Below are positions 17,309 to 25,316 of a DNA stretch of 64,000 bases, piece by piece. The translations under genes were made by a program, and so were the position numbers. Every line of letters starts with the position of its first letter. Position 1 is the first letter of the stretch. The notes beneath the pieces are model-generated. The model searched no databases, was not told the origin of the DNA, and saw nothing but the letters and a program-made list of their open reading frames with translations. Source of the stretch: Pseudarthrobacter sp. ATCC 49987 (lineage in GTDB: Bacteria; Actinomycetota; Actinomycetes; Actinomycetales; Micrococcaceae); assembly GCF_009928425.1 (NCBI RefSeq), contig NZ_JAABNS010000001.1, positions 496,001 through 560,000 on the forward strand, written 5' to 3'.

Positions 17309-17337
17309 TCCAGGCAACCCAAATAAGGCCTACGTGA
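17098..17337 (+). CDS. Small ORF of unknown function (79 aa)
   Basis: Not recognised. The start ATG overlaps the previous stop by four bases. The protein is acidic then basic (EFITTERTLISNEGREMNHG, then HWRRMRKVP), with no membrane segment. It contains three of the palindromes of this region in its coding sequence. The stop at 17337 overlaps the end of the convergent XRE gene at 17330. A real product is plausible but not assured. Confidence 0.4.
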   Translation: MNDLSTTEAIDLNRSKADGADPDAVGGLYQDEFITTERTLISNEGREMNHGNALAHWRRMRKVPSLLVMELQATQIRPT

Positions 17338-17653
17338 CCGAGGCAGGCGTGTCGTGGTTGCTTCCATTGTCCTTCAGTTGTCCACTGCGCGTACGCCTTG
17401 CCAGCTCCTCAATCAGTGCGGCCGCCGGCACCTGGGCCAGTACTGCTGTGGCTGGCTTCTGTGAGCCCAGCGGCCTTGGTGCCGGCTTGCCTCCAGCTAT
17501 CGCCTTGAGCTCTTGCAGCTTATCGGCTGGCATAGCTGTCTCGCCGTGTTCCCATCGCCTGAGAGTGGCGACTGAGACGCCGATGGCTATCGCTACTTCC
17601 TGCTTCTTCAGCCCTGTTCGCTCAATCAGCTTTGATATTTCTGATGTGTTCAT
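17330..17653 (-). CDS. XRE-family regulator (element 1 repressor-like)
   Basis: 107-residue protein with a clear helix-turn-helix near the N-terminus: LIERTGLKKQEVAIAIGVSV then ATLRRWEHGETAMPADKL. The remaining part is Ala/Pro-rich. The ATG at 17653 is preceded by GGAG at short spacing. It is transcribed away from the gene at 17803, with an operator-like palindrome of TGAGCGCT units in between. This is the layout of a phage immunity switch or an antitoxin-like autoregulator. Confidence 0.72.
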   Translation of the reverse strand: MNTSEISKLIERTGLKKQEVAIAIGVSVATLRRWEHGETAMPADKLQELKAIAGGKPAPRPLGSQKPATAVLAQVPAAALIEELARRTRSGQLKDNGSNHDTPASVT

Positions 17654-17670
17654 TACTCCAGAGTACGCGC

Positions 17671-17755
17671 CCTGAGCGCTTACAACATAGGCATGACATC
17701 GAGCCTTGGAATGCAGATAGAACACTGCTTGACATGAGCGCTCTTAGCGCTCATG
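17671..17755. promoter_or_regulatory. Divergent operator/promoter region
   Basis: A perfect palindrome at 17733-17755 has arms CATGAGCGCT and AGCGCTCATG around CTT. A single related site, TGAGCGCTTA, lies at about 17671-17680. A -35-like TTGACA at 17729-17734 overlaps the palindrome, with a weak -10 (CATGAT) 17 bp on, driving the gene at 17803. Binding of the XRE protein here would block that promoter and its own. Confidence 0.6.
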
Positions 17756-17802
17756 ATGAATACATCAGCAAGGCAAGCAACAACTAAGGAGCGGGGTAAA
17801 CC

Positions 17803-18435
17803 ATGAGCACCACCACCGAGACTGTCCGAGACGAAGCACCGCTTAGCGTTCCTGCCGGATTCAGAAGAGCAACGGCCGCCGACCTCACAGACCGGCCGTG
17901 CGGCTGGGTTGGTCCTAAGATCCACGCTCCCTACCTGGTCGATGGCCGACCCGAGACGGCGGCTACCGTGGCTTGGACTCCGGACGAGGGAATGGCCCCG
18001 ATTCTGAACGAGGACGTCTACCCGAACATGGATTCACCCGCCGCCGAAGATGCGTTCGAGCGCCTCCAGATGATGCTCACATACGCCGCTCTCGAAGCCG
18101 AAGCGACATCGCCCTCGGAGCTGGCCAAGGCCTACCGGGCCAGCGATGACAACCTCTACAACTTCCCCGCCCCGTGGGATCATGCCGACTCGGCAGCCAC
18201 CACGCTCGTTGAAGAAGTCATGAGCGCCCACGAAGTGATCGGCGGCGGCGCGGCGATCGGCCTTCAGCTCCAGATCTCCCTCGATGAGTTCGAGCGCCTC
18301 GGCCTCGACATGGTGACCGAAGGCGACCTCCTCCAGCTCACCGGGACACGCGACGAAATCACCCGGGCCGCCGACGTCTTCGCGGCCATGGGGACCAAGC
18401 TGCAAGCATTCCTGAACAAGCAGCCGGTGGAGTGA
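17803..18435 (+). CDS. Hypothetical acidic protein (210 aa), element 1
   Basis: Not recognised. Soluble and acidic, with a long helical middle (AAEDAFERLQMMLTYAALEA) and a C-terminal segment with hydrophobic heptads (EITRAADVFAAMGTKLQAFL). A Trp/Pro-rich N-terminal part (PCGWVGPKIHAPYLVDGRP) looks like a small globular fold. The ATG at 17803 follows GGAGCGGGGTAAACC. It is the first gene to the right of the divergent switch region, where phages often place lysogeny or antirepressor genes. Confidence 0.6.
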   Translation: MSTTTETVRDEAPLSVPAGFRRATAADLTDRPCGWVGPKIHAPYLVDGRPETAATVAWTPDEGMAPILNEDVYPNMDSPAAEDAFERLQMMLTYAALEAEATSPSELAKAYRASDDNLYNFPAPWDHADSAATTLVEEVMSAHEVIGGGAAIGLQLQISLDEFERLGLDMVTEGDLLQLTGTRDEITRAADVFAAMGTKLQAFLNKQPVE

Positions 18436-18701
18436 TGGCCATGACGTACATCGAAGCCCTCCACCACGCGGTCCACGCCAACATCGAGGCCCACCTGGCG
18501 GGCCGCGGCCATCAGAACCTCAGTCTCCGTGACGCCGAGCCCGCGGGAGAACGCCCGGATCGTCTCCGGGTCAGGGAGCAGCTTCCGCTGGAACTTCGGG
18601 TCGCCCCACTGCTGCCATGTCGACAGCTTCGAAGCGTGGCCGAGGCCCGCGGCCTTCTCCATCAGCTCACGGAATGACCGCTCCCCCTTCACCTGCAGCA
18701 T
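18264..18701 (-). CDS. XRE-like DNA-binding protein, C-terminus uncertain
   Basis: The first 75 residues look like a genuine phage-type regulator: RSFRELMEKAAGLGHASKLS, then QRKLLPDPETIRAFSRGLGV and TETEVLMAAARQVGLDVGVD. Similar proteins act as Cro/immunity-type regulators in actinophages. The frame continues to 18264, antisense to the end of the 17803 gene, and that tail is Arg/Ser-rich and unconvincing. The gene may have lost its proper stop or been fused by rearrangement. Confidence 0.5.
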   Translation of the reverse strand: MLQVKGERSFRELMEKAAGLGHASKLSTWQQWGDPKFQRKLLPDPETIRAFSRGLGVTETEVLMAAARQVGLDVGVDRVVEGFDVRHGHHSTGCLFRNACSLVPMAAKTSAARVISSRVPVSWRRSPSVTMSRPRRSNSSREIWS

Positions 18702-18932
18702 CAGGGCTGCCCAGAGTCTGGATGAAGATGAGGTGACTACTACTCACGTCACCGACACTCTTGGTCGTGAGCAGAGGTCCCGCCGCCGCTTCCCCGTGAG
18801 TCGCGCCGCAGGACCCGGCGCCCGACTACCTAGACGCGACACGGCGACTCGTGAGCGCCGGCCGAGCAATCAATGCATACGATCATCCCGAGCCGTCCAA
18901 GGCTCACACAACAGAGAATTATGGGGAACTTC

Positions 18933-19292
18933 ATGAGCAATCCCGCCGGCTGGTATCCGGACCCGTCCAACGCGCCTCAGACGCGCTACTGGGACGGTGA
19001 TGCATGGACCAGCGAGACGCGGCCCTTTGCGCCGCCAGAGGCCTCCCCTGAGGGCGGGAAGAAGCCAACCAAGAAGAAGCGCGGCGATGGGTGGATTGGC
19101 TTCGGCATTGTCATTGCCGGCCTTGGTGTGGTCACGGCCATCACCGCCGCTTTCACAACACACGTCGACGCCTACGGCCATAGCGTCCAAGGCGGTCCAA
19201 CGGTGTTCACTTTCCTTGTCATCATTCTTGGAATCATCCTGGCGGCGATCGGATTTTGCATCCGACTGCTTGCCGCGGTTGAGAAGCGCTAA
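18933..19292 (+). CDS. DUF2510 membrane protein
   Basis: 119-residue protein. It opens with the DUF2510 motif (NPAGWYPDPSNAPQTRYWDG then DAWTSETRPFAPP), followed by a Lys-rich stretch (GGKKPTKKKRGDG) and two transmembrane segments (IGFGIVIAGLGVVTAITAAF and VFTFLVIILGIILAAIGFCI). The family is widespread in Actinobacteria and has no fixed function. ATG at 18933 is preferred; ATG at 18921 is possible. Together with the lipoproteins on either side it makes a cell-surface cargo block. Confidence 0.78.
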   Translation: MSNPAGWYPDPSNAPQTRYWDGDAWTSETRPFAPPEASPEGGKKPTKKKRGDGWIGFGIVIAGLGVVTAITAAFTTHVDAYGHSVQGGPTVFTFLVIILGIILAAIGFCIRLLAAVEKR

Positions 19293-19336
19293 AGGGCCGA
19301 TGCTGGCTACCTACTTACAGAGGCAGGACTTTGACA

Positions 19337-19669
19337 ATGAAACCACTCGCCACCACGGCACTCCTCGCAGCGTCATTGCTGATGGCCGGATGCGCCGGCA
19401 CGCCCCAGGCCACGCCGGAGGAACAATTCACCAAGGGCGTCATCGCGGCTGTCCCCGATATGTCGAGCATGGACTCAGCCAAGTTAGTTGATGCGGGGCA
19501 CACGATCTGCGATCAGATGAAAGGCGGGAAGACGCTCGCTCAAATGGATGCTTTCACAAAAAGCACCGGCACTGGGACTCTTAGCGAGGCAGACGCGAAC
19601 AAGATTCGGGCCATCCAGCGCAATGCGGCCACCTTCCTATGTTCCGAGTTCAAAGACCAAGTGAAATAG
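19337..19669 (+). CDS. Lipoprotein, second DUF732-like cargo protein
   Basis: 110-residue lipoprotein. Signal peptide KPLATTALLAASLLMAGCAG with lipobox LMAGC. The mature domain carries two cysteines (GHTICDQMKGG and AATFLCSEFKDQ), the same layout as the lipoprotein at 16214, though the two share little sequence. ATG at 19337 is preferred to the TTG at 19331. Two divergent copies of the same class at one end of the element suggest a surface role such as superinfection exclusion; this is inference. Confidence 0.75.
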   Translation: MKPLATTALLAASLLMAGCAGTPQATPEEQFTKGVIAAVPDMSSMDSAKLVDAGHTICDQMKGGKTLAQMDAFTKSTGTGTLSEADANKIRAIQRNAATFLCSEFKDQVK

Positions 19670-19679
19670 CGCAATTGAA

Positions 19680-19790
19680 GGCCCCTGTCACACTGCCGGA
19701 GGCGTGCCGGGGTCCGCAATCGAGGTGGCCGTCTACGCCAGCGAGGGATTCGTCAGCCAAGGCTGCGGAGCCTGGAAAAAGATCGACTGA
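19680..19790 (+). pseudogene. C-terminal remnant of a secreted-type protein
   Basis: A short open stretch ends with SEGFVSQGCGAWKKID and a TGA at 19788-19790. The ending GCGxW resembles the C-terminus of small secreted actinobacterial proteins, but no start codon or N-terminal part is present. It directly follows the lipoprotein stop. It could be a deletion remnant. The rest of 19791-20140 holds a terminator hairpin and otherwise nothing I can support. Confidence 0.3.
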
Positions 19791-19877
19791 CCGCTGGATA
19801 GGGTCTGAATCGTACCTACGCGCCCCTACGGTGGCCGTTCACCTCATGGGCGGCCGGTAATCCGTAGACCCTAGAAA

Positions 19878-19918
19878 AGAGCCCTGTCCCGTGATTGCTA
19901 GTCACGGGGCAGGGCTCT
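19878..19918. terminator. Bidirectional terminator between cargo and tail modules
   Basis: A 17-bp stem with one mismatch: AGAGCCCTGTCCCGTGA at 19878-19894 and TCACGGGGCAGGGCTCT at 19902-19918, loop of 7. It separates the rightward cargo genes from the leftward tail operon, about 220 bp beyond the tape measure stop. Confidence 0.8.
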
Positions 19919-20140
19919 CTTGTGTGCGGTGGAGGTCAGTCGGTCACTGGCGGCCGTGGCCGGCGGCTTGGTGTTCCCGCCTTGTATCCGGCAAGCAAGA
20001 CCTCGATATCGTGCCTCAAACGTGCATCTTTATCATTTGAAGCATCGGCCGGGAGTGCTTCCATCAGCGCCTACAGCTGGGAGCAGGTCTCCGACTTGGG
20101 AGCGGACCGCGGTTGTGTGCGACATCCCAATTCCTTCGAT

Positions 20141-23100
20141 TCACTGTGTGCGCATCTTCCAGGCGATGGCGCTTGCGATCTGCTCGGGCGTCGCGTTGCT
20201 CTGGACGCTGACGTTGTTCGTGATGTTGCTGCCCTGAGCTTGCTGCCCGACGATGCCCGTGGGCTGAGCCGAGCCCGTGGCGTAACCCGCAGCGAACCGG
20301 GATTGCATGGCGTCGCCGATGTTCAGGCCGGCGTTGCTTGCCTTGAGCCAGGGGAGGTTGGCCCGGGTCTGGTCCTCGTTGGTGATGAACTCACCGGAGC
20401 GGACCGCGAGGGGCCTGCCGCCAACCATTGCGAGGATGTTGTCGACGTTCGGCCGTGAAGGTGGCCTGCCGGGGATCACACCGCCGCCGACCATGCCCAT
20501 GATTGAGGCGACGGCGCCGCCCGTGAAACCGCCCTTGGGTGGCCGGTAGGTGTCGCCGTTCACGTCGGCCTGCGTGGCGTACTCGCCCTTTTGCTGAATG
20601 AACTGCGTGAGGGTCATGCCAACGTGGATCTGGCGGCCGTCGAGATTGTCGAGGACGCCCTTGAGCCTCTCGGCCTCCTTCTTGGCGTAATCGTCGATCC
20701 ACGTCTTGATGTCCACGCCAGGCGGGATCTTCAGGACTTCGCGGGTTAGGTCGACTGCTTTCTGCCCCTGAATGCCCATCCCGTCGGCGGCTTTGATCAT
20801 GCTGTCGTAGGTCTTCTGCATTTCGACTTGGACCTTCGCCTGAGCGTCGGCGCCGGGCCCGGCCACTGACTTGGCGAGGTCAAGGCCGGAACGCATGACG
20901 TCCTGGAACTTGGCGTTGAGCTGCTGGCCGGAGTCGGTTGCGAGGTCAAAGTCGGTACGTGTGCCGTTCAGGGCGTTGGAGACGTCGACGTTGCCCTTGG
21001 CGAGGTCGGCCAGCGCCGTTCGCGCCGCTTCGGTGGACTTGTTGAATTTCGTTGTCGCGTCGCGGGTGTTCAGGGTCGCGAGGCCGCTGGCGAGCATCCC
21101 GTCGAGGACCAGTTGCAGGTCCGTGGCGAGGCCCTCAGCGGACACACCAGCCTTATCGAGTGACGCCTGCAGCTCCGGGCCGATCGGCTGGACCCGCCCG
21201 GCGGCGTCGGTGTACTTCTCCGTCGCACCGGTGGCCGCCTGCATGGACGCCGGTATCTTGCCCAGAGCAAAGTCCAGGAGCTCATGCGGCTTGAGGTCGA
21301 CTTCCGCAGCGGTAGCTTGCGCCTTCAGGGCGTTCGCATATTCAGGCGCCAGCTTGAGAAGCTGCTCCGTTGTGAGCCGGGTCCGGGACTGTGCATCAGC
21401 AGTCTTGTCAGCCTCATCCTTGATGAGGCTAAATATCTCCGCAGCCTTCTTGCCGGCACCACCTTTAGCCAGTGCGCCGAGTTGAGTATCGAGCCCATGC
21501 ATGTTGTCACGCATGCGCTGCGTGGCCGACGTGCCCCCGGCCATATCGCCGATGAAGTTGTTGACGTTATCCAGGATCAGGTTGTCATTCAGCCTGAGAG
21601 CCGCCTGACCAAGGCCATCGATTTCGACGCCAATCCCGCTGTCCTTGAAGATTCCGTTGAGGTCTTCAACTGCATCCGACGACTTCAGGGTCGCCTGTGC
21701 GAAGTCTTCCGCCGACTTGGCTCCGTCAACGAATGACTTCTGAATCGCCCCGGCAATCTGCAACACGGCGAGAGCGCCGGCCGCGATGCCAGCCGCCTTG
21801 GCGACTTTCCCGAGGCCGCGGCTGCTGCCGTCAGCCTTGGTGTCGAGTTCAGCGAAAGCGTTTTTTGCGTCTACGATTTTCGGGAAGAGAGTCAGGAAGG
21901 TTCCGCCCGCGAGGGCCGCGGCCCCTGCGACGGCGCCGATTCCGAGGCTGGCCTGAAGGACGGGGCCAGGGATGTTACCCACGGAGTCGACAAGGTCTTC
22001 GAAGTTCTGGACCATGCCGCGGAGGACGTCGTTTGCCCCGGATCCTGATTTGAGGAACACGGAGTCCAGTGAGCCGCCGAGCTTCTCAATATCGCCGGAC
22101 AGGTTGTTCTGCTTCAGGGCGGCGGTTTGTGCCGCGTAGCCGTTCTCGTTCACGGCTTCGGTCATCTTCTGGACGCCGTCCGCGCCCGCCTTGTACAGGG
22201 AGACGGCCGCGCCGAGCGCTTCGTTGCCGAAGATCTGGGCGAGGGCCGCGTTCCGGGACATTTCGTCGATGCCGCCGAGCCGTTCTTTCAGGACTTGCCC
22301 GGCGCCGTCAAGGCCGATGAACTGACCTTTCGCGTCTTCGAAGCTGATGCCGAGCTTCTCCATCAGCACGCGGGTTTTATCGGCAGGGTTCGCCATCGAG
22401 ACGAGCATGGCCCGGAGCGCGGTGCCTGCTTTCTCACCGATAATGCCGGACTTGGCGAAGAGTGCGATGGTGCCGGTGGTCTGCTCGATGGAGACGCCCA
22501 TCGCGTCGGCGGGGACACCAGCGTAGGACAGGGCCAGGCCCATGTCCCGCACCGAGCCTTGGGCCTTGCCAGCACCCGCGGCGAGGAGGTCCGCGATGTG
22601 CGGGATGTCCTTGCCGGAAAGTTTGAACTGGGTCATAGCCGAGGCCGCGTATTCGGCAGAGTCGGCGACAGACAGGCCGCCGGCAGCCGCGAGTGAGAGC
22701 GCGCCCGCGAGGCCGCCGCCCATGATGTCGGCGTTCTCCACACCAGCCTTGGACAGCTCCTCGATGCCCTGCGCGGCTTCCTTGGCAGAGAACGACGTGT
22801 CGGCCCCCAGCTTCACGGCGAGGCCGCGGAGGTCTGTCATCTCGGCGCCCGTGGCGTGGGTGGCCGCCTGCACGGAGGACATCTGCTTGTCGAATTCCGC
22901 GTAAGACTTGACGGCCACGCCGACGCCCACGAGTGCGGCCGTACCGAATCCCAGGAGTGTGGCACCGGCCGTGGACCATGCCTGGCTGTGGTCCTGCGCT
23001 GACTGGGCAAGCTTTCCGAACGTGGAGTTGGCGCGCTTGGCAGCCTCTTCCGCTTTCTCCTGCGCCTTGGCGTACGCGTCGGCTGCGGCGGACGCCTTCT

Positions 23101-23458
23101 GCTTAGCCGCCACTTCCTTGGACGCGGCGAGTTCGGCGGCGTTGGCGGCCGTCTTGGCGGCGGCGGCCTGCTTGTCGTAGGCCGCCTGTTGCTTCTGGGT
23201 CATGACACCCATGGAGCTGGCCTGCATGTCGTTGGCCTTGCGGCCGGCTTCGGTGGCCCGGGCTTCGGCGGCGATGCGCTTGTCTGCGGCTACGGCGGCT
23301 GCAGCGCTGGCCGTGCGTGAAGCTGCGGCGGCTTTCTCCGTGGCAGCGATGGTGGCGGCGGCCGTGGCCTTAGCGGACGCGGCGACCTTGTCCTGAGTGG
23401 CGAGGAACTGTGCAGCGTTCGCCCGGATCTCCATGACAACAGGGGGTAGGAATGACAT
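20141..23458 (-). CDS. Phage tail tape measure protein
   Basis: 1105 residues. The N-terminal 160 residues are an Ala/Lys coiled coil. A TP901-type tape measure core follows (AEMTDLRGLAVKLGADTSFS, then GIEELSKAGVENADIMGG and GLALSYAGVPADAMGVSIEQ). Hydrophobic stretches lie near residues 500-580, and a Gly-rich tail ends NVSVQSNATPEQIASAIAWK. Tape measure proteins set siphophage tail length at roughly 0.15 nm per residue, so this would fit a tail near 165 nm. The start overlaps the stop of the upstream gene (TGATG). It is odd to find it without head genes or a recognisable major tail protein. Confidence 0.92.
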   Translation of the reverse strand: MSFLPPVVMEIRANAAQFLATQDKVAASAKATAAATIAATEKAAAASRTASAAAAVAADKRIAAEARATEAGRKANDMQASSMGVMTQKQQAAYDKQAAAAKTAANAAELAASKEVAAKQKASAAADAYAKAQEKAEEAAKRANSTFGKLAQSAQDHSQAWSTAGATLLGFGTAALVGVGVAVKSYAEFDKQMSSVQAATHATGAEMTDLRGLAVKLGADTSFSAKEAAQGIEELSKAGVENADIMGGGLAGALSLAAAGGLSVADSAEYAASAMTQFKLSGKDIPHIADLLAAGAGKAQGSVRDMGLALSYAGVPADAMGVSIEQTTGTIALFAKSGIIGEKAGTALRAMLVSMANPADKTRVLMEKLGISFEDAKGQFIGLDGAGQVLKERLGGIDEMSRNAALAQIFGNEALGAAVSLYKAGADGVQKMTEAVNENGYAAQTAALKQNNLSGDIEKLGGSLDSVFLKSGSGANDVLRGMVQNFEDLVDSVGNIPGPVLQASLGIGAVAGAAALAGGTFLTLFPKIVDAKNAFAELDTKADGSSRGLGKVAKAAGIAAGALAVLQIAGAIQKSFVDGAKSAEDFAQATLKSSDAVEDLNGIFKDSGIGVEIDGLGQAALRLNDNLILDNVNNFIGDMAGGTSATQRMRDNMHGLDTQLGALAKGGAGKKAAEIFSLIKDEADKTADAQSRTRLTTEQLLKLAPEYANALKAQATAAEVDLKPHELLDFALGKIPASMQAATGATEKYTDAAGRVQPIGPELQASLDKAGVSAEGLATDLQLVLDGMLASGLATLNTRDATTKFNKSTEAARTALADLAKGNVDVSNALNGTRTDFDLATDSGQQLNAKFQDVMRSGLDLAKSVAGPGADAQAKVQVEMQKTYDSMIKAADGMGIQGQKAVDLTREVLKIPPGVDIKTWIDDYAKKEAERLKGVLDNLDGRQIHVGMTLTQFIQQKGEYATQADVNGDTYRPPKGGFTGGAVASIMGMVGGGVIPGRPPSRPNVDNILAMVGGRPLAVRSGEFITNEDQTRANLPWLKASNAGLNIGDAMQSRFAAGYATGSAQPTGIVGQQAQGSNITNNVSVQSNATPEQIASAIAWKMRTQ

Positions 23459-23781
23459 CAGAGGGCCCCTGTTCGATTGGTTTGGTTCATGAGATTCTTT
23501 CGTGTCTGAATTTGGATGCTGGGACGCGGGCCATTGCTCGACTCAACCAGTGGCCAGACGATACCGTGGGATGCCAGCCACTGCTCCTGTGCTGACAAGG
23601 CGTTCCCGAAGAACTCGGCTACTTCCGGCGTCATGGCGCCCGGCGTTGATCTGATCTGCTCGAGCATCCGGGCCATCTGGGACATAAGTGCGAAATGGTG
23701 ACCGAGTAGGGCGTCACGGAGGGCTTCCTCCTGTTCATCCGCTGGCATTACGTCATTGAGGTTTGGATCTTGATTGCTCAT
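23458..23781 (-). CDS. Small tail-operon protein preceding the tape measure (107 aa)
   Basis: Acidic, helical 107-residue protein (EQEEALRDALLGHHFALMSQ, then VAEFFGNALSAQEQWLASHG). Its place immediately before the tape measure gene, with a one-base stop-start overlap, is where siphophages keep tail assembly chaperones. I see no slippery frameshift site or second frame to support the classical gpG/gpGT arrangement. Function is inferred from position only. Confidence 0.55.
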   Translation of the reverse strand: MSNQDPNLNDVMPADEQEEALRDALLGHHFALMSQMARMLEQIRSTPGAMTPEVAEFFGNALSAQEQWLASHGIVWPLVESSNGPRPSIQIQTRKNLMNQTNRTGAL

Positions 23782-23886
23782 AAGGGGGCTCTTTCGTTGG
23801 TCAGGTCCGGCCGTTTGCGGCCGGAGTTCGTATATTCACTGGAGGAAACTGTTTTAATTCGGAGCGGTGGCGGTTAAGCTGTGGAA

Positions 23887-24342
23887 ATGGAAACGAAATC
23901 GGCGGTACTCGGCGGAGCCGCAACATTGCTTGCGGTCGGTCTTGGGTTCGGTCTGATTGCCACGGCGAACGCGAACACCACGCCGGCGCCGATAGTGTCC
24001 GTGACAACTTCCTCGCCGGCCACAACGGCCGCGCCAACACCCACCCCGGAGCCTGTCGTGACAACTGAGCCTGTAGCACCCACCCCAGTAGTCGAGCCGG
24101 CCGCACCGGGGGCAACAGCACCAGAAGTCGTGGCCCCCGCGCCCGTAGTGGCCGCCCCTGCTGATCCGGCACCCCTCGTCGTGCCGGCCGTTCCGGGCAA
24201 GACGTACAACACCGCCATAGGCGAAGTGCCGCCTGCCGTGGCACCCCCGATGCCGCCTGCTTCTGCAAACAAGGCTGCACCGGGGCCGCCCACGCCGCGC
24301 CCGGCCGACCCGGGAATGTACGGGCCTCCGTCTGTCCCGTAG
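23887..24342 (+). CDS. Pro/Ala-rich membrane-anchored or secreted protein, opposite strand
   Basis: About 151 residues from ATG at 23887 (GTG at 23881 also possible). A hydrophobic N-terminal segment (SAVLGGAATLLAVGLGFGLI then ATANAN) resembles a signal peptide or anchor. About 100 residues of Pro/Ala/Val/Thr repeats follow, like a cell-wall-spanning stalk. It is the only rightward gene inside a leftward tail module and its stop abuts the fibre gene stop. The reverse strand is also open but encodes low-complexity Gly/Ala. It may be a moron gene expressed in lysogeny. Confidence 0.5.
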   Translation: METKSAVLGGAATLLAVGLGFGLIATANANTTPAPIVSVTTSSPATTAAPTPTPEPVVTTEPVAPTPVVEPAAPGATAPEVVAPAPVVAAPADPAPLVVPAVPGKTYNTAIGEVPPAVAPPMPPASANKAAPGPPTPRPADPGMYGPPSVP

Positions 24343-25014
24343 CTAGCGGAGGAACTGGACAATTGCGTTTGTGTTGGCAATGTTGGCGCCGTTCGCGGCC
24401 CAGCCTGCAGCGCCGGTCCAGACACGGCACCCGACCGTGATCACTCCGCCCGATAGCCCGGTAAGCGTCCGGATCGCAAAGGCGCTCGCGGATCCGTAGC
24501 TACTGCCAGCGGCTCCCTGCGGAGTGCTTCCTCCTGCGCTCCCGTTGATGTCGCCGGCGACATAGAGGTAGTCGTATGCCGCGGTGTTGTTCCATGCGCC
24601 TCCGGACACACCTAGGAAGACGAGGGCTTGGGTGAATCCCGTGGGGACGGCTATGGACTGCTGAGCGTAAACCGTTGATGTCGTGGTGTAGGCATGGCCC
24701 GGATCCGAGAGGCCGGCGGAGCCAGGCTTGACCGGGTTCACAAGGGCGTCGTTGTTGATGGAGCCATTCGGCAGGTTTAGGGTGCCGCGGATGGTTATGG
24801 ACCCGTCCTGGCCGCTGATGGTCACCGTCTCGGTCCCGGTGCTGTCGAAGGCGTGAAGACCGTTGATGTCCGTGGAGATGCCCGGCTGGCCGCCGCCCTG
24901 CCCCGTGGAGGCGTTGAGCAGGATCTGCTGAGTAGAAAGCGCCCGGATGTTTGCTTCGATCTGGTTCAGGCGCTGGGTCAGGTCGTGGCTGCCGCCGAGG
25001 ATGGGATTTACCAT
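24343..25014 (-). CDS. Tail-fibre or minor tail-like protein
   Basis: 223 residues. A short coiled coil at the N-terminus (DLTQRLNQIEANIRALSTQQ) is followed by beta-rich sequence (GLHAFDSTGTETVTISGQDG, SITIRGTLNLPNG) and a Gly/Ser/Ala-rich C-terminal domain ending NTNAIVQFLR. This layout is typical of actinophage minor tail or receptor-binding proteins. The ATG at 25014 was chosen over an Arg-rich upstream extension. It lies upstream of the tape measure on the same strand, which is reversed from the usual siphophage order. Confidence 0.6.
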   Translation of the reverse strand: MVNPILGGSHDLTQRLNQIEANIRALSTQQILLNASTGQGGGQPGISTDINGLHAFDSTGTETVTISGQDGSITIRGTLNLPNGSINNDALVNPVKPGSAGLSDPGHAYTTTSTVYAQQSIAVPTGFTQALVFLGVSGGAWNNTAAYDYLYVAGDINGSAGGSTPQGAAGSSYGSASAFAIRTLTGLSGGVITVGCRVWTGAAGWAANGANIANTNAIVQFLR

Positions 25015-25250
25015 GTGTAGGTTCCTTGGCTGGTCTGGGTGTGCTGGATGGGGTGATTCGGGCAGCCGGACTCGTGCGCCGCTTCTGTGGTGTTCTCGAA
25101 GTAGTGGCCCACGACGCGGATAACAGGGATGCAGAGCTCGCACTGGCTGGGCCTGACATACGCGGCTCGAGCCGCCTTCACGGGCTCAGACATCCAGCGC
25201 TCGGAGCTCGTGCGGGACGTGCGGGCGGCCGCCTTACAGTGAGCTTGCAT
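25008..25250 (-). CDS. Small cysteine-containing protein (80 aa)
   Basis: Not recognised. The ATG at 25250 follows AAGGACCCC. The C-terminal half has cysteines and histidines spaced like a small zinc-binding fold (SQCELCIPVIRVVGHYFENT, then ESGCPNHPIQH). Its stop overlaps the start of the fibre-like gene by seven bases, supporting one leftward operon. Confidence 0.5.
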   Translation of the reverse strand: MQAHCKAAARTSRTSSERWMSEPVKAARAAYVRPSQCELCIPVIRVVGHYFENTTEAAHESGCPNHPIQHTQTSQGTYTW

Positions 25251-25316
25251 GGGGTCCTTCTTCGGGGCGGTGATGTATGGGGTTCAGACGCTGGCCATGG
25301 GACTGCTCGTTGCCGC

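Noticed and set aside
18432..18677. 81-residue plus-strand frame overlapping the 17803 gene stop
   Set aside because: Antisense to the convincing XRE helix-turn-helix; only its first ten residues look protein-like. Kept out, though the stop-start overlap is suggestive.
15836..18855. Similarity of the GACTCGTGA-containing stretches near 15856 and 18850 as an extra att repeat
   Set aside because: Only short words are shared and not in a consistent arrangement; the 24-bp repeat explains the borders fully.
23801..24430. Minus-strand frames opposite the Pro-rich gene
   Set aside because: Low-complexity Gly/Ala or Arg/Pro products without start signals; the plus strand has a signal-like N-terminus.
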